A DNA stretch of 64,000 bases from Plutella xylostella (taxonomy: Eukaryota > Arthropoda > Insecta > Lepidoptera > Plutellidae): the NCBI RefSeq assembly GCF_932276165.1, contig NC_063988.1, positions 4,340,001 to 4,404,000 on the forward strand. The letters run 5' to 3'. The position numbers and the translations under genes were made by a program. The notes beneath the pieces are model-generated. The model worked only from the letters and a program-made list of their open reading frames with translations. It was not told the DNA's origin and did not search any database. Shown one piece after another: positions 35,701 to 46,100 of the stretch; positions within the stretch are counted from its first letter, which is position 1; the number at the start of each line of letters is the position of its first letter.

Positions 35701-38700
35701 GCTAAGTACTTTAGGTATCCTTTGTGGTAATCAATAAATTTACGAGAACAAGTAGTGGTCGCGTGACAAGGACACAACACAGTAGTTCATTCATAGATAA
35801 ACACAATATTCACTGTTTATAACAGATTGTTGTAACAGCACAAGCTGAGAAAATGTCCACTGATTATTAGAAGAACAAAATACTCTTTTTCTGTTTAAAA
35901 CCAAACAGACTGTACAGAAAACACGTAGAAAGCTGACTACCAGTAGATCTCTCAGTATTTTTTAAAGAAACAAAATTATTAACTAATGGAAATAAATCCA
36001 TACAGACACTTATCGGATTTAATAACCAGTTGTCTACTTGTATACCTCATCATCAGCCTATATGAACCCACTGCAGGGTCTCCTATACATGCTATGCCAA
36101 GTAACATGGTCCTGTGCTACACTCATCCAGTTTGGTCCAGTTACTTTCTTAATGTCATCAGACCAACGGGTCGGCGGTCTACCGACAAAATCATCATCAG
36201 ACCGTAATCGTCCGCTACAGAGTCTCTCATAGTTGTAGGTATACATACTATTAGTATTTTAACACGCTTCAAAACTTACTCCTTCAAATGCCACCACCAG
36301 CCCTCCTTATTCAGGTTCAGGAAGGACAGGTTCTCGGCCACAAACACCAGGGCCCAGAACACGAGCAGCACAAACCCGTGGCCCCGCGGCGGCACCGACG
36401 GCAGCAGGAAGCGCCGCTCGAGGATGGCCAGGTAGGCCGACAGCGGGAACGCTATCAGGTTCATTGATAGTGCCACTATCTGTAGAGGGAACGGGGAAAG
36501 AGTTTAAATACATGTGTGGTATTATATTCTATTCTGAGGGGATGTGAAGCTCATGAGGCTCCCTCGAGTGGAACCTTTGTAGGTACATATTTCCCTAATT
36601 TCAGCTCAACCAGTGTAAACTGGAGTAGAAAGCCTTGATGTTGTAAAAGCTGAGGTAGGCACTCTGTAGGTCTAATAATAGATAATGTCGTTTCTGTAGT
36701 AGGTGGACATGCTATGTAATGTACCTATGGTAGTGTTTTTGTGGTGTTGTAATGTTTCTGGTATAGTATAGTATACTATACGACACCTAAATTACTTTTT
36801 GAAATTACTCATGTATGATACTCAGAAATTGGTCTATAGGTACATGTAGTTATCTCAAACGACAGCTTCTCAGCTTCTAAGGGAACAAGTAAAGGTGCTA
36901 GATACATTTATCCCAATCCTCATTCACCCGAGGCTGCGAAACATGTCTAACCTACTTTTATTATTACTTAGTTAATCATAATTGGAGAGAGTGAGCATAT
37001 AAAAAGTGAGCATACGTACAATATGTAAATTACTTATTTATTAGCATATGCAAGACTATTTATTGAAATATGTAGTGCATGAATTTGATGACCAGAGAGT
37101 AATTAGTGATCGTTTAAAGATAGTTAGATTATTTCCTTTTAAACAAAATAAATACAGATAGGATATTATCAATGAAGTGATTTTATATTGTACAAAATAT
37201 GTAGAAATATAATATTATTCAAGGCCACTTTAACTCCCGATAAGTTAATAAAACTACTACCTATAAATAGCTGTTGTGGTATGCTAGATAATAGCTTTAA
37301 GTAACATTCCTAATCAACTTATGATAATCCTTAACTTAGCCGTGTACTCAACGATTTATTGATATCTTCTAATTCTAATGTTTGTTACATATCGATTCAT
37401 AGCTTTGCACTATTTATCATAATACATTATAATAGGTACAATTAATTACACACTCACTATCCAGAAGTGAAGGTCAAACAAAATTCTTTTGTCATAAAAG
37501 TTATGACTGCTATTATTGTTTCGTTTCCTACTGTATCCTTTCCTATCTAACCATATCGTCAATACAGATGGTACATTATAATATGCTGTATGACTAACAT
37601 ATTAGTCATTCCTATTATTTTACACTTGGTTGTGAAATATATTGATTTACATTTAATATTTCGACGACCAAATGGTGCAGATGTTTGTTAGGTTTTTTAT
37701 TAACAATAAAAACTAATTCATGAGAGCTGGAATAGGTATGTTAAATGCAGACATAGAATCGTGGTTAACATGCTCCAAATTTCGTAAAGTGTGTTCTCCT
37801 ACATAATACAGCATAAAAGTTAAACAAATATGTACCATATATCCATAAACATGTCCTCCTTTGAACATGAACGCCTGCAGCAGAAACCGAGTGATGGCTA
37901 GAACGGGAATGAACAGGGTGAAGCACAGTTGAACGGCAAACAACCGGGAGCTTCTCACATCCATCACTTCTGTGGCATACCTGGAAATTATGCAATTCAA
38001 TATGTGACAAGTATTTTGACTGTTATAATATGTTTAAAGGTTGTCTGGCAGAGATTGCTATAAATAATAAGACAGGTGGTCTTCTTTGTAGTGTTTTATT
38101 TTTAAGTTCTTATTTTGTCATTTTGGTTCTTTGTGCAAATAAAGTATTGTATTGTATTTATCAATGAACCTAGCAATATTTTTGGAATGTAATATTTATA
38201 AATACAAAGATAATAATTTACTGATAAAATAAAAACCTATCTCTACGTGACTACAAATTATAAGATAACTATTAATATGCCTATATTACTGTAATTGAAT
38301 GGCATGATAATTTAACTTAAAATCCTAAGTAATATTATAAATGCGAAAGTAACTGTGTCTGTCTGTCTGTTACTCTTTCACGACAAAACCACTGAACGGA
38401 TTTGAATGAAATTTGGTATACATACGGTCTAGACCCCGGGAAAGAACATAGGCTACTTCTTATCCCGGAATCCCCACGGGAAAACTTTTTAAGGCAACAG
38501 TTAGTACTTTATAAATACCGTCTATTATTATTGGTGTGAAATTAATATTCTTGAAGGGATACAGCGGGCATGGAAATTGGAAACACATGGATATCATATT
38601 CATTTCTACACAGTAGAATCAGTCTTTATTTCAAAACAGTTGATAACACTTATACAATATTAGATATTACATGCATTATGGTCAGAGTAAGTGCTCATAC

Positions 38701-39237
38701 TCAGATAATGGAAAAAAGGTAGTAGGTCTAGGAATTGTGGTATTTGAGAATGTGTAATAGGGAAATAATTTGGTGCATTGCAAATTGTTCAGTTCCAATA
38801 AACCTAAGTTTGTTTTATTTATATTCACAAAACATATATTTTTTATGTAATAAGGTTAATTAATGCTGAAGTTAATTGATAAATTATTTATAAACCTTGA
38901 ACTTTAATCATACAATTGGTACTTTACAATTGAATGTAAAAACAGTTAACTAATCGAAGTCTGTGATCAAAGTGGATTTTCATTTCAGTTTCAGGATTTT
39001 TATGTATACTTACCTTTTGATAATAGAAAAATATTTGCTAATCATTTCAGCTACTTACAGTATTAGATGTTATTATTACTCTTACCTTTTATACATGACT
39101 ATTTGTATGATTCCGAAAATCAGAAGGAAACCACCAATGATGGCAGCCGAAGCCGTTTCCATGAAGCACTGGGAGATGCCATGGTCTACCCACACTTCCC
39201 CCAGGGTAACATTAGGAGGACAATATTTTATATCCAT
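26797..39237 (-). CDS. ABCB6: ABCB6 half ABC transporter
   Basis: ABCB6/HMT-1 class half-transporter, in this family a porphyrin- and metal-linked exporter of mitochondria, endolysosomes or plasma membrane. Seventeen exons on minus: 39086-39237 (ATG at 39237), 37836-37980, 36280-36479, 35024-35171, 34090-34143, 32943-33114, 32398-32564, 31791-32028, 31251-31426, 30893-30962, 30479-30614, 29766-29973, 28631-28809, 28122-28236, 27650-27790, 27279-27400, 26797-26974. The sum is 2,601 bases, 866 residues (human 842). An N-terminal hydrophobic TMD0 (exons 1-4) precedes the six-helix ABC membrane domain (LSLRWHL-like PLRWHLSRKTGEVLR, ITIAVTEWRTKF). The ATPase domain follows: Walker A VGPSGAGKST (623-632), LSGGEKQRIAIARTIL (728 on), Walker B IVLLDE, H-loop IIAHRLST (His784). 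One intron uses a GC donor. All catalytic motifs are intact. Confidence 0.95.
27840..28121. other. GC-AG intron of ABCB6, distal part
   Basis: The intron between exon 14 (28122-28236) and exon 15 (27650-27790) begins, in the sense direction, CAG|GCAAGTATAC. Phase 0 and the protein YDTQ-VGERGL require this exact junction, so the donor is GC and the acceptor TTTGCAG. No other feature was recognised in the intron. Confidence 0.75.
28403..28461. repeat. Near-perfect 59-bp palindrome
   Basis: Two 28-base arms (AAAGCGTATAGTTACAGAAT... and its exact reverse complement) around a 3-base ATA centre, in the ABCB6 intron between exons 13 and 14. It would form a long hairpin in DNA or pre-mRNA. It may be a minimal MITE or a snap-back insertion. 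Confidence 0.85.
29180..29400 (-). pseudogene. Decayed duplicate of ABCB6 exon 12
   Basis: Repeats the donor-proximal part of the real exon at 29766-29973, including the same GC-rich stretch (ELRVRGGAVEFKHVSFGYG). The donor is kept (TTA|GTAAGT). One base is lost at the DVKD codons, which shifts the frame, and the 5' part is scrambled so no equivalent acceptor is seen. Flanking intron sequence (TCCCAATA(C/T)ACCA) is duplicated too, so the event was a tandem genomic duplication of about 530 bp offset. It probably cannot be used as an alternative exon. Confidence 0.85.
32029..32397. other. ABCB6 intron, exons 7-8
   Basis: No gene, repeat or regulatory site was recognised. Confidence 0.4.
33115..34089. 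other. ABCB6 intron with MITE and repeat fragments
   Basis: Holds a 160 bp MITE (33767-33926), a fragment with TTGTTCAGAATGATCCCC near 33205 that matches the fold-back repeat at 43850-44013, and a CCCACTGCTAGGCAAAGGCC fragment near 33285. Otherwise AT-rich. Confidence 0.5.
33767..33926. mobile_element. PIF/Harbinger-like MITE, 160 bp, copy 1
   Basis: Begins GGGTGCTTACATAGAGAATC and ends with its reverse complement, with TTA on each side (33764-33766, 33927-33929). A sister copy of the same length is at 47872-48031. Confidence 0.85.
34846..34991. mobile_element. MITE-like inverted-repeat element, 146 bp
   Basis: GGCTGTGTTTAACAGCATGC at the left matches the reverse complement of the right end (GGCTGTGTTTAATAACATGC), and inner GATCACGC/GCGTGATA also pair. 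In the ABCB6 intron between exons 4 and 5. No target duplication identified. Confidence 0.7.
35172..36279. other. ABCB6 intron, exons 3-4
   Basis: Contains a TA microsatellite at about 35575-35597 and a LINE fragment at 36058-36246. Nothing else was recognised. Confidence 0.5.
36058..36246 (-). mobile_element. LINE C-terminal fragment
   Basis: The minus-strand ORF includes RPPTRWSDDIKKVTGPNWMS and AQDHVTWHSM, matching the C-terminal end of many insect non-LTR retrotransposon polyproteins (the GRPPTRW-DDI...W...A.DR..W motif). Only the end remains; no catalytic core. Confidence 0.8.
36480..37835. other. ABCB6 intron, exons 2-3
   Basis: AT-rich. A short palindrome (GTATAGTATAGTATACTATAC region near 36760) is visible. 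Nothing coding. Confidence 0.4.
38035..38160 (+). mobile_element. LINE 3'-tail fragment
   Basis: Shares GTTGTCTGGCAGAGAT(T/C)GCT, ATAAGAC and a terminal TTTGTGCAAATAAAGTATTG with the copies at 57955-58205, 49970-50035 and 56580-56720. These look like 3' ends of a common lepidopteran non-LTR element with its own polyadenylation motif. Clade uncertain. Confidence 0.6.
38330..38500. repeat. Dispersed lepidopteran repeat fragment
   Basis: Contains TATAAATGCGAAAGTAACTG, a TCTGTCTGTCTGT run and ACTGAACGGATTTGAATGAA. I recognise this wording from interspersed repeats common in moth genomes. The class is not settled here. Confidence 0.55.
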
Positions 39238-40156
39238 CTGAAACAATATTTATTTCCACATTGAGCTGAGCTTTTTCCAGTCTTACAATTTTAGATGATA
39301 AAAATACGCAAAATGCGGCTGTTCTAAAGTTAGATAGCAATATTTACGTTTTGAGCGGCATCAAAATCGACATAACAAAATATTTTTCCTACGCAAACAA
39401 TGTATTATTTCTATTGAACTTACGTTGACGGGCAGGTTTTAAGCAGCTATTAAAAATAAACTGTGTGATAGCTTAATTATTTATTAACTTTAGCTCCAAA
39501 ATTACTTAATCACGATTTTATTTGCGATTCCATTGAAATTCATCATCATGAAACATGAAAATCTGAAATGAAAATGAGTTTGACAGTTTGACAATTAATT
39601 GACAGTTGACACTTGACAGCTGGAAAAATAAGTCATAGACAATGAAAACATAGACCATTTTCGATATCCTTACACATCCAATTTCGTCGGGGGATTCATT
39701 ACGAGACTTCACCGCGGGTTGTTGGTTTTTCAATATGGCAAGACTGAAATGAACGAAGTTATAATCGACCGACTGAACGAGCCATTTGAATGAATGATAG
39801 TAAAAAAAATATGTCGGTGGCGAGTTGACGGGCGATCGTGGATTTTCAGAAAATCGAAACTATTATTCGTCTCGGCATTGATAAAATACAAATGACTGAT
39901 TAATTAGACTATTTTGTAAACCAATGACCAGGCGGGAGTGTATCGTTGTTTATTCTTAGGTCTTTACTTAAAAAATAGGATGTGAATTTATCAGCATGTG
40001 TCACTATTCATCAACAAATTGTATGGTGAAACGATGAGCAGTGGTGACGAGGGTTATGACTTGAAGCCCTTAGCTTTATTTGTTTAGGTGGTGACTGTGG
40101 TGTGGTGTTGTGTTGTTGAGTTTCTATTCAGTGAAGGTGGTAAATTCAGTATCAAA
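39238..40156. promoter_or_regulatory. Shared divergent 5' region of ABCB6 and GRK2
   Basis: The two start codons are 919 bp apart and point away from each other. A dense cluster of TTGACA-type motifs lies at about 39580-39620 (GTTTGACAGTTTGACAATTA, then TTGACAGTTGACACTTGACA), followed by CATAGACAAT near 39634. The GRK2 5' UTR probably occupies the right part. No TATA box was recognised. Confidence 0.45.
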
Positions 40157-43100
40157 ATGGCGGACCTCGAAGCAGTGCTGGCAGACGTCAGCTACTTGAT
40201 GGCAATGGAAAAGTCCAAATGCACTCCAGCAGCTCGAGCTAGCAAGAAAATTGTCTTGCCGGACCCCAGGTAGCTACAGACAGCGACGCTTCACACAATG
40301 CCCACTAGGAAGTCTTGTGTTTACTCACAACATTGGCCCTCCACCCGAATTCTTGTTTACAAAGTGGTCTTATCAGAATCATAATAGAATGTCGCTGAAT
40401 GTTGAGGTTATATGGATTTAGGTTTTCAGACAAATTGTCTGCTTTCATAACTACATAATATAAACTGTTGCATTGTAATCAAATGTTACAAACAGTAGTT
40501 CTGAACATATTGATATAATATTGGCCTTAATTTGTTGTGAAATGTTAATACCTAGTACATAAGTAATAATTTGAAGATTTCAAGTAAGTAGTAATTGTTG
40601 TTCCAAAGGTTTGGATGCATACAGCCCAACATAAACAGTTGATAGGTACATTAAGGCCACTGTGCACTGGTCTGCAGAGATAAGAAGGAAGATCAAGTGA
40701 AGAATAGTAGAAAGTTAACACTTAGCAAGTCAATTTTTTCTGAGGCATCAGTTCAAAAGATTGAAGTTTAATTTAATATGTTTGTAAAACTCAAAAAGAA
40801 TAAACCTTAAGGGTCATCTGCACTCTATTTTCACAACATGAACATAGTACCATATTTGTTTCAATATGAGAGTAGATCTCTTGCACAGTGTTCATAAGGG
40901 CAGATAAATCCATAGTATCGATATACACTTTTATTGTATACATTCTATTTCAACATTATCTGAAGTGCAGTTTATCCTGTTTATACACATTCTTAATATC
41001 TTGAAAGCACTAGGTATTCAGTGTGTTCAGAACTGTATTCTGTTATTTATCGCATCTAAACAATATAGGTCTGTACAGTAAATTTGAAAATTAATGTGTG
41101 ATGATTATGTTGGAATGAACAATGCTTTCCAAGGCTGATCAAGATGGCCATTCTAAAAAGACATATGTTTTACAAATTTTGAAAATGTTGTTGTTGGTCA
41201 CATGACTTTTTACTATAGGCAGCGAGAATGTTGAGCTGAGTCACCCTCTACCACTCCAGTTTCAGTTCCAGTCCACTTTTCCCCCTACCATATAATTATT
41301 TAAAAAGAAAACAGTCTGAGACAAAAGCTTTTTAAGTTTTTTTTTATGAAAATAGGTTTAAAAACTTTTTTATCTTACCCCAATTAAAAACCCATTGCTG
41401 GGCAAGTTTTTGAAAATATTAAATTTAAAGATGTAATGTTTGTCATTATAAAAATGCCTAGGTTAAGCTGAAAACTGTAGAACAAATAAAAGAAGGGACA
41501 TAAAACAGACCTTACAGTCTTTGTAAACAATGTAATAAAGTAAGGTTTTACTAGCCATTATGTTGTAGCTTGTATGGATTTAAATTGATTGTAAAACATA
41601 TTTCTGTTTGTTTCAGTGTACGGAGTGTAATGCATAAATACATGGAAAAGAAGAATGAAATCAATTTTGACAAAATATTTAATCAAGTCTTAGGTAAGTA
41701 AACATTCTATTAATCTTATCATTAAGGGTCTGCAATAGGGAATCGAGGGTTGGCATTGTCATAGAATTATGTAGTAAATGATGCTCTACTGCCTTGAAAA
41801 AAATCACACAGGTAGTTGAAGAGTCTAGCTAGGTGCTGAATCATTCGAATTTAAGTAAATGATTATGGATAACTGTAAATTAATTTCAGAATATCAAGAA
41901 AAACCAGTCAATCACACTCCCGTATTGTAACAACTGTGTCGTAATTATAAAGAATTTTCATATGATTTTTATCATATTATAAAGTTAAAGGCTTGGACTA
42001 GGCGCTAAATACCTTGTTTTTTAATAAACACACACTTATTTTGTGTAAATTAATCCCAAACTTGAGCAATTTTTTTCCCTCAAATCTTCATACAAATATC
42101 TATGGCGGCTTTCTGTGTTATAAAATCATAAACACAAGTGACGTTTGACTCAGTTGGCCGCTGGCCTCCAAAGAAGGGTCACGTCGGTTTAGGCAGCACT
42201 GACAGCTCGCGATCTTATCGTGTACAGATACAAAATCACTGCACATTGGTTGTCATTGCACTTTTTCAACTTTTATGACACCAACATAATTTGATTTGAA
42301 ATTGAGGAAGCATAATTCTTCCAGTATATTCAATACATTAAATTAAATTAGATAGTGTGCAATATTCTCGTGATATTACAGTCTCGTAAAGGTCTGATGA
42401 GGAGCAGGAATATAGCGAATGGATCTAAGTGATGACAATACGCACGAACATTAGGTTAGGGATCAAAAATACAGTCTCTTGGTGCTGGTTGAGGTATGGT
42501 CTCGTGAGGATCTGATGAGGGCAGTAACACGGTGGTGGCTCAATTTTATTTCAAAGATGTTAATAGCTAAAAGCATCGAGTTTGGGCTATTAAGTATGTT
42601 TTTCAGAGAGAGAGAAAGAGATTTTGTTTTTCCTCTGGATGTGTTAGGTTTACTGGGTTTACTAAGTTCATTCTGTTAATGGCATCAAGTTGTTATGTGT
42701 TCATAAGTAATAATTATTTATTAACAAAAAGCTGTTGATTCTCCACGAAAATGTAAAAATAAAAATAAAATAAATAAAAATAAATTCGTAACGTAAAATT
42801 GTCAATGACGGAATTTCTTCTATATACAGTAGCCACAAAAAAAACAAACGATAGATGGCGTGATTTGAAGATAAAGATACATTTTTTCGACACATAGACA
42901 GCAACAACAAAAAAAATACAGATTTAAAGAAAAGAAACACATACTTATACAAAACAACAAAGAAAAAAAAAGGATACACATCAAAATAACTGGAAAAAAT
43001 ATAAGCCCCAATTTACTTGTGTGGGACAGGGAGTAGGACCATAATATTTTTTTTGGGGTACTCCCCATCTATGCGAAATATCAGCTTGATATACCCGTTT

Positions 43101-46100
43101 CTGAGAAAAAGGGCGGTGACAGACAGTCAGTCAGACAGACGGACAACAAAGAGATCCTATAACGGTTGCTTTTTTTCTTTTGACGTTCGAAACCCTAAAA
43201 TTAAGTAAAAATATTATGCTGCCAAAAAATGTACTTACAGGTATTGAAAAAGCGGTATATAAACAAATTATACCAGCAGAGGGTTCACCATTTAGCTGAA
43301 TGTTACTTAGAAAACGGCCTTGAGTGGCGGTCAAGTTGGTCCCCGCCTGCGATACTTTCCATTAACATTGGGACTCGTTTTCATGTTTTTAGCGTACAGT
43401 CAGGTTTTTAGTTTTTTATAATTGTATTTTTTTATTTGTAACTTTTTAGTTGTTTTTATTTTATGAATTTTTACGTCGGTTGGTAGTTCATGATCATTTT
43501 TTATTTCAATAATTTTGGTGTTGTTATTTAAATACCTTCAATATGCATATTTTTTTAATGTGAAAATCAAGTCCTTTCATTTGATACCTTACACGGCAAA
43601 GTTGAATTATTATTTTTTCGATCATCACGTTATGTCCTCAAGAGGGCGCTATGTACATTTTAATGGAACGTCACATAGCCTATAGCCATCGCGCCATCAA
43701 TACGCTTCTAACAATACCTCATACATCAAAATCTATCAAGCCGTTTAGGCTACTGGAGGGAACAAAGAAACAGACAAACATACATATATACATACATACA
43801 ATCAAAAAACATTACCCTCCTCCTTCGGCAGTCGGGTAAAAAGAAGTAAGGGGGTCATTCTGAACTTTTGCTCTACGAGTTTTGGAAATTAACAAAAAAA
43901 AACCTTTTTCATAGAAACTTTGTTGGACATGTGACTTTTTACCATGGAAAACGAATATTTTTTTTCGCGAATTTGCAAATCTCGTAGAACAAAAGTTGTT
44001 CAGAATGACCCCTTGAGTCATCCCCTTTTGGCTTAGTATAGCCCTTTTGCGACACTATGTATTTACTTTGCTTTGTCGTCGGGGTTCAGTTGGCTGGAGG
44101 ATGCCCGAAACTTATTATCTACACTTTAATACTTTTAGTTACCTTTCTACAAGTAAATACCACATTTGTTTGAGAAAGCTAATCGGGTTCCGAGTATAGA
44201 GTAAAGTGGCACCCCTATTAATTTCTACTCTTTCCTGGTGCCTACCAGTGTAAGTAAGAATTATACTTACTTACCCTAAAATCACCCAAAATGTACTTGA
44301 ACATAATTGTCAATAAAGTTGGCGAGTAAAAGTTTATCGACCCACTGTGCAAACTTACATGTGTGCGTGTCACTGCGTGTGCTGTGTGAAGAGCATTGAA
44401 AACCCAAAATTGGCGCGGCACGTCACCCTGTACGGGCCCTTAACTGTTATTATTACCTACAGCTCTTATTTTCTATGAATGACATATTTATCTGTATCTA
44501 GAATTTTATCAGTTATGCTTCCATTCATGCATAAGTTGAAAGAGCTGACTGTTAACCATAATTATAGATAGAAATTGATATTTAAGAAATATTATTCTTT
44601 CTTTCTTTCTTTCTAATATAAAAGGTGGGCTGAATGCTTTGTACACAAACAGAAAATAAATTACAAAACATACATATACTAACACATAGGTTACCTTTGT
44701 ACATAAGTACCTTTGGGTGGAAAGCCAGCCAAACATTACTAAACTATTATAATAAAAGCAACTCCAATAGGTATACATTATATATACATACAGTTATCTT
44801 TTTTAAACATACCTTCTCATTACACACACACACACACTCACGCCTTGTACTCCCTTGCGGGGTAGGCAGAGGTGCTTTGCTGCACCCACTTTTCGCCAGA
44901 GTGTTATGTTAGTCCCAATGTAATAGGGGGCGGGCCTATTGCCATTATTTAACGGGCACATCCAAGACCCGAGAACAAATATCTGTGTTTAAACAAATAT
45001 CTGCCCCAGCCTACCTTCTCATTAATGTATTCTTATTTATTACCTACAATTTTATATCGCCAATTCACCACCCTCCCATCTCCCCTAATATTTGTGGTAC
45101 TAGTAGGCAAGGCGCGATTGTGAAACCTCTAGCACCTCAAGAAGCTTGCCCTCCTAATACTAAGCATTTTAACCTAATTCGAAAAAAGGAGGAGCATAAC
45201 TTATAATGTTTTTTTTGTAGTTATATTATCTATTTACCCTATAAGTTGGTAAAAATTCACTCATCATACTTATCATATGTAAGGTACGATTTTGTGTTCA
45301 GATAAAATCTTCATTTTACAAACAAAAGAAATCTTCAATGAATGGAATCTAAATATTCTCAGAATGTAATGTAAAGAAACTAAATAAGGCGAAACCGATC
45401 TAGTGCAAGTTGGGCACGAAAGATTCCGAACCATGAACTGTTAAATATATAGTACGTAAATATTTTTATTTTTGCACGTGCTCCCAAAATAAATGGTTCT
45501 GATTCTTGACAGACCTAGGTACAGAAAACAAAGTAATCCTATATGGGTCCAATTTTTACCTTTCGAGGAAACCGCGAAAAATCTTTAAAACTGCCAATGC
45601 CGTCTTTTCTTACATCCCTATTCCTACCTCCTGAAATATAAATTCTTCACCATAAAAGAATCTAACAATGAATTCGTCACAATTGAACTTAACTTCCCCC
45701 ACTCGTGGAGTTTAAGAGCTTCAGACCTCGAGTGTGGTGCGGGCCTCGAATTCCGTTGAGATCCCGCATAAAAGGGAATAGGTGCCAGCGTTCTTAGTTT
45801 TAAATTTAGATTGGCTATTGATTCAAGCGAGGCTTGATGTGCGAGTCAAATTGAAATCACCATTAGAAGAAGCTAACGTTTTTGTCAGAAATTAATCACA
45901 TAGGTTTAAAGGTTTTAAAAATAACTAATAAATAACAGAATCTTAGGTTTAAGAACCTTGCGTACATAAATGGGAACACCCAAATATTCCGAAAAACTTT
46001 TTTCCGAATTTGATAACACCGAATATGTAATTTACGAAATATTGCAATACCGATTTTTTTAAATATCGAATTATAAAAATTACGATAATTATAATTTCGA

